The notes under the pieces were generated by a model, which was given only the letters and a program-made list of their open reading frames with translations, was not told where the DNA came from and searched no databases. 64,000 bases of DNA from Bacillota bacterium (GTDB taxonomy: Bacteria; Bacillota; UBA4882; UBA8346): positions 1 to 64,000 of the forward strand of contig JAFABB010000046.1 of the NCBI GenBank assembly GCA_023426245.1, written 5' to 3'. Numbering within the stretch: the first letter of the stretch is position 1; each line of letters begins with the position of its first letter. The translations under genes were made by a program, and so were the position numbers. Shown here piece by piece: positions 55,802 to 63,433 of this stretch.

Positions 55802-57025
55802 TTAACTTGATTTTTGTATCTTTTTGGGGAACTCTTGGGGAACCTCTTGCTTGTCCCCAAAATTTTCTCTTAATAGCCGGTTGATGTTTTCAAGCGGTTC
55901 TTTCTGTATTTCAACAGTGGGATGAGTATAAACTAACCTCGAAAGATTCGGGTCGGAATGCCGTAAAATTTCGGCTATAATATACCGGGGTATTCCAAAT
56001 TTTTCATACAATAATGTTGCCATAGCGTGCCGCAAATCGTGGAACACCATCATAGGAAGTGGCTCTTTCCCGGCCATTTCCCTATCTATATTACAATCAA
56101 CTATGTCGTTATGAAATTTTTCGCTTATGGTATCCGGGTGCATGATTAAATCGCCCAAAGGCTTGGCATGTACCCAATTTTCTTTCGAATAGGCTCTTTT
56201 ATATTCGGACAGGTCTTGTTCTTGAAGTTGTTTATATTCTTGCAGCTTTTCGGCTAGAAAATCAATCATATGGATATCGTCAACAGATTTTTCTGTTTTG
56301 ACATAATCTTCGTATATGCCATCGGTGATAGAGGCCGCAATCTTTATTCTCCTATCGTCAAAAAGAATATTATCCCATTTCAGAGCTAAATTTTCCCCGC
56401 GGCGGATTCCGGTGGTAAATGCTATTAAATAAAGATAAAAGCGCCGACCTGATTTTTTCCAGGACCATACTAAGAAATCCATAGCCTGATCGGCATTCCA
56501 GACAATTTTTTCTTTTTTCGCAGCCTTTAATCGAATTCTATCTTTGCGTGTAACTGGCTCCAGTTTATCTAATTTGAATTTTTCGGGGATAAATCCCCAA
56601 ATATAAGCGCGTTCAAGAGAACTTCCCCAAACGGTATGAACATCACGCATAATATTTGGACTGGCCCCTTTATCGCGAAGCTTATTATAAAGTTGTTCGA
56701 TATGTAAAGGAGTTAAGTCTTTTAACTTTGTGGTTCCACTCATATTAGTTAAAATGTGATTCTTGATTGTTTCCTTATATCCGCGCCGGGTTGTGTGTTT
56801 AAGTTGAGGAAGAACATAATTTTTGTCCCAATACTCAAAGTAATGTTCAATATCAACATTACTTTGAGCCGGGTTTAACCCGTGTTTGAATTCATGGAGC
56901 TTGTCATCCAAATACGACATTGCTTCTTCTTCCGTTCCGTGAAAAGTTTCCCGCCACGGGAACCCGTTAACCGTTGCCCGGAGTTCATAAGAATCTTCGC
57001 CTTGTTTTCTGCAACTTCCCTTCAT
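55802..57025 (-). CDS. int: Tyrosine-type site-specific integrase
   Basis: A 407-residue phage-type integrase. The N-terminal arm-binding domain (about 1-55) and core-binding SAM-like domain (about 56-150) precede a catalytic domain with the full set: Arg208 (TTGIRRGE), Lys near 243-246, H329-x-x-R332 (FHDLRH), His356 (RHSD) and nucleophile Tyr366 (YTHP). It should recombine at the adjacent tRNA-Thr site. It is transcribed toward the attachment site, as is common in temperate Firmicutes phages. Confidence 0.95.
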   Translation of the reverse strand: MKGSCRKQGEDSYELRATVNGFPWRETFHGTEEEAMSYLDDKLHEFKHGLNPAQSNVDIEHYFEYWDKNYVLPQLKHTTRRGYKETIKNHILTNMSGTTKLKDLTPLHIEQLYNKLRDKGASPNIMRDVHTVWGSSLERAYIWGFIPEKFKLDKLEPVTRKDRIRLKAAKKEKIVWNADQAMDFLVWSWKKSGRRFYLYLIAFTTGIRRGENLALKWDNILFDDRRIKIAASITDGIYEDYVKTEKSVDDIHMIDFLAEKLQEYKQLQEQDLSEYKRAYSKENWVHAKPLGDLIMHPDTISEKFHNDIVDCNIDREMAGKEPLPMMVFHDLRHAMATLLYEKFGIPRYIIAEILRHSDPNLSRLVYTHPTVEIQKEPLENINRLLRENFGDKQEVPQEFPKKIQKSS

Positions 57026-57069
57026 GATTGCCGCCTTTTTTTATCGCCATATCTTTGCAAATGAGTGCC

Positions 57070-57396
57070 TTATTTATTGTTATGATCTTCTTCTAGGGCT
57101 TTATTTATTAATCGTTTTATTGCTTCTTTACGGTCTTTTTCTGGTAACCGCTCGTAATCCTCAATGAATTTATTTAGCGGAGAATAATCTATGATTTTTT
57201 CATCCCTACCTAATAAATAATCAGTAGTCACTTTGAAAAAATCAGCAATCTTTTTAAGCATTTCATTATCCGGGGTAGAATTATCGATTTCCCAATTAGA
57301 CAGCGCTCCACGAGTTGCGCCCAATTTCTTAGCAAACTGTTCTTGCGTTAAGCCGCTATTTTTTCTTAACTGCTTCAATCTTTCGCCTAATGTCAT
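57070..57396 (-). CDS. CI-like XRE-family repressor
   Basis: A 108-residue protein with an N-terminal helix-turn-helix (LKQLRKNSGLTQEQFAKKLGATRGALSNWE, split) and a helical dimerisation tail. It has no peptidase domain, so it is not a self-cleaving LexA/CI type and would need another inactivation route. Its gene is divergent from the Cro-like gene across 138 bases with promoters and palindromes, the classical lysogeny switch layout. Confidence 0.85.
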   Translation of the reverse strand: MTLGERLKQLRKNSGLTQEQFAKKLGATRGALSNWEIDNSTPDNEMLKKIADFFKVTTDYLLGRDEKIIDYSPLNKFIEDYERLPEKDRKEAIKRLINKALEEDHNNK

Positions 57397-57406
57397 AATA
57401 TCACCC

Positions 57407-57434
57407 TTTATATCATGATATATTAGATTGCCAA
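57407..57434 (-). promoter_or_regulatory. Repressor promoter overlapping a 14-bp palindrome
   Basis: On the minus strand TTGGCA (57434-57429) and TATAAA (57412-57407) are 16 bases apart. The perfect palindrome TATATCATGATATA (57409-57422) overlaps the -10 and is a candidate operator. Confidence 0.6.
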
Positions 57435-57472
57435 CATCTTCAACAATTGCTCAAAAACATTGCAAAAAACTA

Positions 57473-57501
57473 TTGACTGCTAAAATTATTAGCAGTATAA
57501 T
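57473..57501 (+). promoter_or_regulatory. Early lytic promoter with palindromic operator in the spacer
   Basis: TTGACT (57473-57478), a 17-base spacer and TATAAT (57496-57501). The spacer is occupied by CTGCTAA-N5-TTAGCAG (57477-57495), a perfect inverted repeat, so a bound repressor would exclude RNA polymerase. Confidence 0.8.
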
Positions 57502-57534
57502 TTGCTTAGAAAGTCAGCAAAGGAGGGAAAAAAC

Positions 57535-57762
57535 TTGAACTTTGAACTTTTAAAAGCCAGAAAAGAATCAAAATTAACCCAAGAAGAACTGGCTAATTTA
57601 GCAAGCATAGAACGCAATCGCTATAGCAGGATAGAATTAGGGAAAACCAAAGCAAATATTGAAGAGGCCTTAAAATTGGCGATTGTTCTTAATAAAAAGG
57701 CAGATGAAATTTTTTTAGTTATGAATGCTGATAATATCAGCAAAAACAAACAATCCGCCTAA
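57535..57762 (+). CDS. Cro-like XRE-family regulator
   Basis: A 75-residue single-domain helix-turn-helix protein (FELLKARKESKLTQEELANLASIERNRYSRIELGKTKAN, split). The TTG at 57535 has AAGGAGG 8 bases upstream; the longer frame from 57502 would begin inside the promoter. As first gene of the rightward operon it is positioned like Cro. Confidence 0.82.
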   Translation: MNFELLKARKESKLTQEELANLASIERNRYSRIELGKTKANIEEALKLAIVLNKKADEIFLVMNADNISKNKQSA

Positions 57763-57774
57763 GGAGGATTAAAA

Positions 57775-58083
57775 ATGCCAAGGACCAAGCTCGATGACTT
57801 AGTTAAGGCCAAAGAAAAAAAGGTTTTCAGCCTAGCAGATATACCAACTTTATCGACTACATTGACCATTGAAAAAGCTTCCGAAGTTTCCGGAGTTGGA
57901 TATCAATCTATTAAGAATTTGATTAAGGAAGGAAAGCTTACTGCAATCAAATGCGGAGAAACCAAGCATGTATTGCCAACATGGGATTTTATCATCCAGA
58001 TGCATATCTTGCCAGAGGAGACACTTGAAAAGGTATATATGAATTGGTTACAGATCGGGTCAAAATCGGATAAATCGGCGTAA
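57775..58083 (+). CDS. MerR/excisionase-type DNA-binding protein
   Basis: A 102-residue protein. The centre (LTIEKASEVSGVGYQSIKNLIKEGKLTAIKCGETKHVLPTWDFI, split) resembles helix-turn-helix 17 excisionase domains. It could direct the integrase toward excision or regulate early genes. AGGAGG precedes the ATG, 12 bases after the Cro-like gene, so the two form one operon. Confidence 0.65.
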   Translation: MPRTKLDDLVKAKEKKVFSLADIPTLSTTLTIEKASEVSGVGYQSIKNLIKEGKLTAIKCGETKHVLPTWDFIIQMHILPEETLEKVYMNWLQIGSKSDKSA

Positions 58084-58116
58084 CAACCAACGAAGGCATT
58101 TAAGGAGGTTGCCAAT

Positions 58117-58317
58117 ATGAAATCAATCAACCTTTTCCATAATGGTAAACAGTATAGGGCATTGCTTGATGATAAGGGTAATGTTATCAAGCGGACTCCA
58201 ACAATTGATGCTAATGATATGCACGAAACGATACCTCCGGAATTGATACAAGATATTGGTTTGTATATCAAGAGACCTCATAACACTAACGGATCGGGAA
58301 TAAAGCCAATTCAGTGA
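58117..58317 (+). CDS. Small hypothetical protein
   Basis: A 66-residue polar protein beginning MKSINLFHNGKQYRALLDDKG, with no recognised domain. AAGGAGG 7-8 bases before the ATG makes translation likely. It is the last protein gene before the structured RNA region. Confidence 0.6.
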   Translation: MKSINLFHNGKQYRALLDDKGNVIKRTPTIDANDMHETIPPELIQDIGLYIKRPHNTNGSGIKPIQ

Positions 58318-58343
58318 TACAGCTTTTGATCCTCCTTTAATAT

Positions 58344-59683
58344 AGCATGTTGGAAGCCGCGGGAGGTCGACCCGCATCCTTCCAACCAGAGACTTTTAGG
58401 CGGATGAAAGTTTGGAGATTAGAAGAGGTGCCCCGTTGATGGTATAGATTCACCCTTCGAAGTATCTAATAAGTTAACGCGCTAACTATAGCAAATGGTT
58501 ATACCTAAAAGTCTCTGATTGGAGGGATGCACAAGATCCCTACTACAAAAGAAAGGTCAAACCGTTACTTTAAGGTTCTCACTAAGGGGGGATGAATGAA
58601 CAGCAGATTTGTAATTCTCACATAACCAATAATCGAGGGAATCCATAAACTCCAAAAAGTGCTATGTATTGTATACCTGGGAGGCCGGAGTTCCTCCCCT
58701 TTGAGAAGGATTTCTGATAGCGGTCGAAATTATGACCCTAACATTCGACGTGATAAGTGGGTAGACAAAAGCGACGCGTGAAACACTGCTATTAATGAAT
58801 ATGTAGCTATGTAACGGATGCGGAAGGTTAATGGATTGGTATAAGGCTTGGCAAGTGTGCCGTCCGGTCAACGAATGAGTCTATGTTATCAGAAATTCTT
58901 CTCTAAGGGGATGAAAATTCTCTTAAGATTGATGATTTAGTTCTTGTGAAGGAGTTTTCCTGATGTTAGCCGGCAGCGCCTGTGAGTCTAAAAATCGGGT
59001 GAGAATCCCGGCGCTATAGTTACATCCCTATCCGGAAGAGGATGTTGCAAAATCTAATGCTCACTTTTCGGTAAAGTACGGTGAAAGCCCGAAATCTGCT
59101 TGAGCAAAGCTCCCGAAAATTAAAGCCGTTACGATAGAGAGTTAATCCGAGATTAACGAAGGGACAAACGGCATAAGCAAACCGAAACCATCAGGAAAAC
59201 TCTTTCACAGGGATTAAATCCCTAGATTGGCAGATTTGCGTATTCGGATACGTTGAGGGGAAGAGAGCTGCGGCGAGTGTCCCAATATCTGTTCAAAAGA
59301 TCTCGCGATAGACGGAATGCCAATCTCAATAATCAAGGCTAAAAGCTCAAAACGGTGACAGAGCTCAGATATAAGAGAACCGACCTGCAATATGTATTCC
59401 TGCGAAGGAAGCGGTTACCCAAAGCGGGTTATGAAGGATTATCGAAAGAAAATGACACCGTGACTTTACAGTTCGGTTTTAGAGTAAACCGGGGTAGTGG
59501 AATGACACCACGATAAAAACAAGGAAGGGATGGTAGAACCTTCTAAAAAACCTGCGGCCTTGAACTGCCGAGAAAAACTTACCACGTTTGCAATCGGACA
59601 TGCTGGCGGGTTTTCTGTGATTTCCTAGAAGAACAGATGACAGTAGGAAACGACTACTGGCGGCCGGGAAAGACCGGCGATCA
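58344..59683 (+). ncRNA. Very large multidomain structured RNA (candidate)
   Basis: About 1.3 kb without a plausible protein gene on either strand. Successive domains are each closed by a long-range helix. A: 58374-58400 with 58504-58530 (27 bp, one mismatch, one G-U). B: 58696-58719 with 58887-58910 (24 positions, one T-T, one G-U). C: 58946-58965 with 59189-59208 (20 bp, one G-U). D: 59224-59232 with 59318-59326 (9 bp). Possible outer closure: AGCATGT (58344-58350) with ACATGCT (59598-59604). Many local hairpins lie inside, including AGCGCC/GGCGCT, ACATCC/GGATGT, GCTCA/TGAGC and GCCGGGAAAGACCGGC at the end. The plus strand is inferred from flanking genes. GOLLD and ROOL are known large phage RNAs of comparable style, but I cannot assign this to either. 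Group I or II intron cores are not evident. Confidence 0.72.
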
Positions 59684-59708
59684 ATCTCAAAATAGGGAGG
59701 TCGCAATA

Positions 59709-59834
59709 ATGCTAATCATTGACAAGAATTTCGAGGCTATGAAACGGCGCGAAGAGAAGGAAAATCTACCTTATTTGGTTTGGTCGTTTATTATCGGGGC
59801 CTCCTTCATGTTAGCAATTTTGATTCTGAGGTGA
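59709..59834 (+). CDS. 41-residue membrane microprotein
   Basis: Begins MLIIDKNFEAMKRREEKENLP and ends with one transmembrane segment and LILR. GGGAGG lies about 9 bases before the ATG. Its stop codon overlaps the next start (TGATG), so the two microproteins are translationally coupled. Confidence 0.6.
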   Translation: MLIIDKNFEAMKRREEKENLPYLVWSFIIGASFMLAILILR

Positions 59835-59968
59835 TGGATATGACTTTTGCAGAGAAAAGAAAAGCAGTCATGAGGTTCCGGAAATTAGGAGTTTTGATCT
59901 TGGCTGGTTCCGGTGTTTTAACCGGTGCTTTTATAGGATTTATTATTACTCGCATATTTGAACCTTAA
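59834..59968 (+). CDS. 44-residue membrane microprotein
   Basis: A basic N-terminus (MDMTFAEKRKAVMRFRK) followed by a transmembrane helix rich in glycine, ending IITRIFEP. It is coupled to the previous frame by a TGATG overlap. Phage membrane peptides of this size can be holin-like or superinfection-exclusion factors, but the early position gives no proof. Confidence 0.6.
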   Translation: MDMTFAEKRKAVMRFRKLGVLILAGSGVLTGAFIGFIITRIFEP

Positions 59969-59985
59969 GAAAGGAGTTGATATCT

Positions 59986-60102
59986 ATGGCCGGTAAATCA
60001 TTTAGCCCATGGAAACCGCTTAAAGACGGCCACATTGTTAAATTGATTCCCTGGGGCATAGCCATTGGACGTCCCGCAGATCATCCCAAAACGGCTGCTT
60101 GA
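59986..60102 (+). CDS. 38-residue basic peptide
   Basis: Begins MAGKSFSPWKPLKDGHIVKL. AAGGAG lies 10 bases before the ATG, and the frame follows the microprotein pair by 17 bases. No family is known. Confidence 0.5.
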   Translation: MAGKSFSPWKPLKDGHIVKLIPWGIAIGRPADHPKTAA

Positions 60103-60121
60103 TATAAAGAAGAAGGGGATT

Positions 60122-60149
60122 CCTGGATCGGATGGCCGTCCGGTCCAGG
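60122..60149 (+). terminator. Hairpin after the microprotein operon, probable terminator
   Basis: CCTGGATCGGA (60122-60132) pairs with TCCGGTCCAGG (60139-60149) with one G-U; CGGGGATTTTT follows. The T run is displaced by six bases, so efficiency is uncertain. Confidence 0.55.
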
Positions 60150-60311
60150 CGGGGATTTTTAAAACGGGGGATTTAGTAAGGGGATGCTCTCACTTGGGGG
60201 AGTGAGGATTTCGAACAAGACTAACTATAAGGCATTATCACTTAATTTGAAATACGAACTTTTTTTACGAATGTTTTTTAAAAAGTATTTTGAAAGCGAG
60301 GTGAGATAAAA

Positions 60312-60545
60312 ATGGACAATGGTTCAAACATCAAGAAGTTGAGGCAAGAGCTGAGCGAAGTTTTAGGTGAACCGGTTTCCCAGGGTGAACTTGGTAACAT
60401 GGTCGGGGGTGTATCTTTTCAAACCATCTACAACTATGAGAATAACCGTACAACTCCGCCAAGTTATTTTATACCATACCTTGAAATGATGGTTAAGATG
60501 GCCAAAAATGAAAAAACCGTCTTCTGCAAAAAGACGGCTGCTTGA
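60312..60545 (+). CDS. XRE-type helix-turn-helix protein
   Basis: A 77-residue protein with an N-terminal helix-turn-helix (IKKLRQELSEVLGEPVSQGELGNMVGGVSFQTIYNYENNRTTPP, split). GAGGTGAG precedes the ATG. It may regulate the replication/recombination genes that follow. Confidence 0.75.
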   Translation: MDNGSNIKKLRQELSEVLGEPVSQGELGNMVGGVSFQTIYNYENNRTTPPSYFIPYLEMMVKMAKNEKTVFCKKTAA

Positions 60546-60610
60546 AACGAGCACTTTTCCAAAGTTTTATCCCGTTACTTATATTTTATCACGGAAAGAA
60601 GGCTTATTCA

Positions 60611-60835
60611 ATGCCTGAAAATCAAGAAACTTATGTTTTAGGATACATATTAGACTATCCGGATCAGACCTCTCACTTTGTGCCTATTTTTGAGGGAACC
60701 TTCGTGAAAGTTGCAAAAATCAACTTAGAGAAGATAAGCGGAGAAACTGAATTCCATGGCAATCGACCAATTCATGGAGCTAAGTGGGAAATCCGGAAGG
60801 CAGAAGATGTTTCCCCAGATGTGAAAGCGAGTTAG
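60611..60835 (+). CDS. Small hypothetical phage protein
   Basis: A 74-residue soluble protein beginning MPENQETYVLGYILDYPDQ; no domain recognised. I use the ATG at 60611, which has AAGAAGG upstream. The longer frame from 60542 adds a hydrophobic stretch that overlaps the previous gene's end. Confidence 0.55.
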   Translation: MPENQETYVLGYILDYPDQTSHFVPIFEGTFVKVAKINLEKISGETEFHGNRPIHGAKWEIRKAEDVSPDVKAS

Positions 60836-60926
60836 TCCCGGATTCATCCCGGCTAATTTCCGGGCTTCTGGTATCCGGCAATTCCGCCTAACCCGGACCT
60901 ATAATTTTAGGTTCTGGGTGGCGGAT

Positions 60927-61097
60927 ATGAAAGTCGAAAACGAAGAAAGGCAAGGGCTAATAATGAGAAAACTTTGGTGTTTTTTATTTGGGCATGATTG
61001 GGTTGAATGCGCTCGTGCAAATAACGGGCAATCACAGTTTGGCAATTACGAATGTACGCGGTGTGGTAAAACCCATAATTGGCAATACGATTTATAG
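60927..61097 (+). CDS. Small Cys-rich protein resembling DUF1660 prophage proteins
   Basis: A 56-residue protein containing RKLWCFLFGHDWVECARA and YECTRCGKTHNW. The Cys and His spacing suggests a zinc knuckle. Similar short proteins with an N-terminal LWC-FGH motif are annotated DUF1660 in prophages. An internal ATG at 60963 would give a shorter form starting MRKLWC. Confidence 0.55.
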   Translation: MKVENEERQGLIMRKLWCFLFGHDWVECARANNGQSQFGNYECTRCGKTHNWQYDL

Positions 61098-61114
61098 AAA
61101 GTGAGGTGCTATCA

Positions 61115-61378
61115 ATGTCCAATTTAAAAGTTCCCTGCGGCTCGATAGCCGGCGTAAAACAAAACATCTTTGGATATACCGGCGGACTTATCGTTGAACT
61201 CGAAAACGTTGATGATTATGCGGTTTTAGACCAGATTGACCAGGATAAAATCGAAGCCCACCTTGCCGGATTATACCAAGCGACTCACGACGACGAAGCT
61301 GCAATGGTCGTTGAACAACTACAAAAAGCCAGGGAATCCGAATCTTGTCCGGTGGACGAGCTGCCGATGGCGGGGTGA
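61115..61378 (+). CDS. Hypothetical phage protein upstream of the ATPase
   Basis: An 87-residue acidic protein beginning MSNLKVPCGSIAGVKQNIFGY, with no recognised domain. GAGGTG sits 7-8 bases before the ATG at 61115, which is better than the upstream TTG at 61079. It lies 56 bases before the SbcC-like gene. Confidence 0.6.
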   Translation: MSNLKVPCGSIAGVKQNIFGYTGGLIVELENVDDYAVLDQIDQDKIEAHLAGLYQATHDDEAAMVVEQLQKARESESCPVDELPMAG

Positions 61379-61434
61379 TTCAATGACGGCAGAATCAATT
61401 TTATGGAGTCAAATTATCGAGGAGGTCAAGAAAG

Positions 61435-63432
61435 ATGAAGTTAATAACGCTCAAGTTAAAAAACTTCAAGGGGATACGGTCATTCGAACTACAAGCGAAC
61501 GGCGAAAACGTAAGCGTGTTCGGTGATAATGCAACAGGAAAAACAAGTATCTTTGATGCATTTTTGTGGCTTCTATACGGCAAAGACAGTCAGAACAAGG
61601 CGGACTTTGAAATCAAAACTTTGGATAAGGATAACAAACCAATCCACGGCCTTGAGCATGAAGTTGAGGCCGTCTTTGAACACAACGGAAAACCGCTTAA
61701 TCTAAAAAAGGTTTTTTCGGAGAAATGGACCAAAAAGCGGGGATCACCTACATCAGAATTTTCAGGGCATACAACAGATTATTTCGTCAACGGCGTACCG
61801 GTTAAGGAGTCAGAATACAAAGTCAAGATTTCAGAGATTGCCAACGAGACAATATTCAAACTCCTAACAAGCCCAATTTATTTCAATACCATGCTTTCAT
61901 GGCAAGAACGCCGGAAAACGCTCCTCCAAGTTTGTGGAGATATCAGCGATGAAGATGTAATCGCCACAAAAGAATCACTTAATAAATTGCCTTCGATCCT
62001 CCAAGGAAGAACAATTGAGGATCACCGGAAGGTTATCGCTAACCGTCGGGCCATGATTAATAATGATCTTGATAAAATCCCGATTCGAATCAGTGAAGTT
62101 CAGCAATCACTGCCGGATATAAGTAATTTGGTTCCCGAGGCATTGCCAACAGATATTCAAAAGTATGCCGGCATGATTCAGGAAAAGCAGCAGGAATTAC
62201 TTGCCATTAAGAATGGCGGCGAAGCCTCCGAGAAAACCAAACAATTACGGATTGCTGAATCGGAGTTACTTAAAATAAAAAATGACTTTCAATCTGCTAT
62301 CAACGCCCAGGTTCAGACCAAGAGAAATGAAATTAATCAACTTGAAGATAAGGCGGCGTCCCTGAAACGGGAATGTGTCCCGGCAGATTACTCAATAACC
62401 ATTAACCAACTAAATGGGCAAATCAAAACACTCAACAATGAATTAGAAGGTCTCCGGGGAGAATGGAGGACTTTAAAGGCATCAGAGTTTCAATTCGAAC
62501 AATCTGAAACGTGCCCGCTGTGCGGACAAGCTTTACCGGAGGATCAATTACAAGCGACCCGCGAAAAAGCCTTGGCCGATTTTAATCAACAAAAATCCGA
62601 TAGGTTGGAGAAAAACGTCGGAACCGGTACAACTAAAAAAGATGAAATTCAAAAACTCGAAGCAAAGGTCAATGAACTCAAGCAAAAAGAATCCGATGAA
62701 AATGCATTGATCGATGCTAAGAAAGTGGAACTTGCAGAAATCGAGAACCGAATTGCATCAATCCGAGATAATATGACCGCATTGCAACAAAGTAAGGTTG
62801 AACAGACCCCAGCATATCAGAGTAAGTTCCGGGAAAAAGAGACTTTGGAGGCGGCTATCAAAGAAGCCGAGAGCGGTAAACAAGCAGATGTTCAACCTCT
62901 TCAAAATCAGATTGAAGAACTTATTCGCGATAAAGCGGCCCTTGAAAAATCTCTTAATGATATTGAATATCGCAAAAAAGGACTGGACCGGATTGAGGAA
63001 CTCAAAAAACAAGAACGGGATTTGGCTGCCGAGTATGAGCGGTTGGAACAAGAACTTTATCTGACTGAAGAGTTTATTCGGACAAAGGTCAATCTTCTTG
63101 AGTTGCAGATCAATAGTAAATTCAAGCTGGCAAAGTTCAAACTCTTCGCAGAGCAAGTAAACGGAGGGCTCCAAGAGGTTTGTGAGACGCTTTATGATGG
63201 AGTCCCTTATTCAAGTGGACTTAATACAGGGCACCGGATTATGGTTGGCCTTGATATAATCCGGACGCTATCAGAACATTATGGATTTACCGCCCCAATA
63301 TTCATCGATGAACGGCAAAGCGTTACGGCGATCCCGGAAATGAATGCTCAAATTATCAATCTGATTGTTTCAAAACCGGATATCAAACTTCGCGTAGAGT
63401 ATCCGGAAAGAATCTTACAGGAGGCAAGCTGA
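61435..63432 (+). CDS. SMC/SbcC-like AAA ATPase
   Basis: A 665-residue protein. Walker A is GDNATGKTS (residues 30-38), a long coiled coil spans roughly 210-590 and is interrupted by a zinc-hook-like CPLCGQ near 360, and Walker B IFIDE lies near 622. This is the RecF/SbcC/SMC architecture. In Firmicutes phages such an ATPase commonly precedes RecT and acts in recombination-dependent replication, although the nuclease partner is often separate. GAGGAGG precedes the ATG. RecT begins 1 base after the stop. Confidence 0.92.
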   Translation: MKLITLKLKNFKGIRSFELQANGENVSVFGDNATGKTSIFDAFLWLLYGKDSQNKADFEIKTLDKDNKPIHGLEHEVEAVFEHNGKPLNLKKVFSEKWTKKRGSPTSEFSGHTTDYFVNGVPVKESEYKVKISEIANETIFKLLTSPIYFNTMLSWQERRKTLLQVCGDISDEDVIATKESLNKLPSILQGRTIEDHRKVIANRRAMINNDLDKIPIRISEVQQSLPDISNLVPEALPTDIQKYAGMIQEKQQELLAIKNGGEASEKTKQLRIAESELLKIKNDFQSAINAQVQTKRNEINQLEDKAASLKRECVPADYSITINQLNGQIKTLNNELEGLRGEWRTLKASEFQFEQSETCPLCGQALPEDQLQATREKALADFNQQKSDRLEKNVGTGTTKKDEIQKLEAKVNELKQKESDENALIDAKKVELAEIENRIASIRDNMTALQQSKVEQTPAYQSKFREKETLEAAIKEAESGKQADVQPLQNQIEELIRDKAALEKSLNDIEYRKKGLDRIEELKKQERDLAAEYERLEQELYLTEEFIRTKVNLLELQINSKFKLAKFKLFAEQVNGGLQEVCETLYDGVPYSSGLNTGHRIMVGLDIIRTLSEHYGFTAPIFIDERQSVTAIPEMNAQIINLIVSKPDIKLRVEYPERILQEAS

Positions 63433-63433
63433 T

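Noticed and set aside
57903..58377. Minus-strand frames opposite the early phage genes
   Set aside because: They are antisense to plus-strand genes with good ribosome-binding sites and show no domain.
58344..59683. A group I or group II intron as explanation for the structured region
   Set aside because: I found no group II domain V-like hairpin with its conserved ends, no recognisable group I P7 core, and no intron-encoded protein. The flanking genes are not an interrupted pair. A covariance search would settle this.
61383..61526. A short frame starting MTAESILWSQ just before the SbcC-like ATPase gene
   Set aside because: It overlaps the ATPase gene by 92 bases, and its supposed coding region contains that gene's strong ribosome-binding site. 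The basic tail is a frame shadow.
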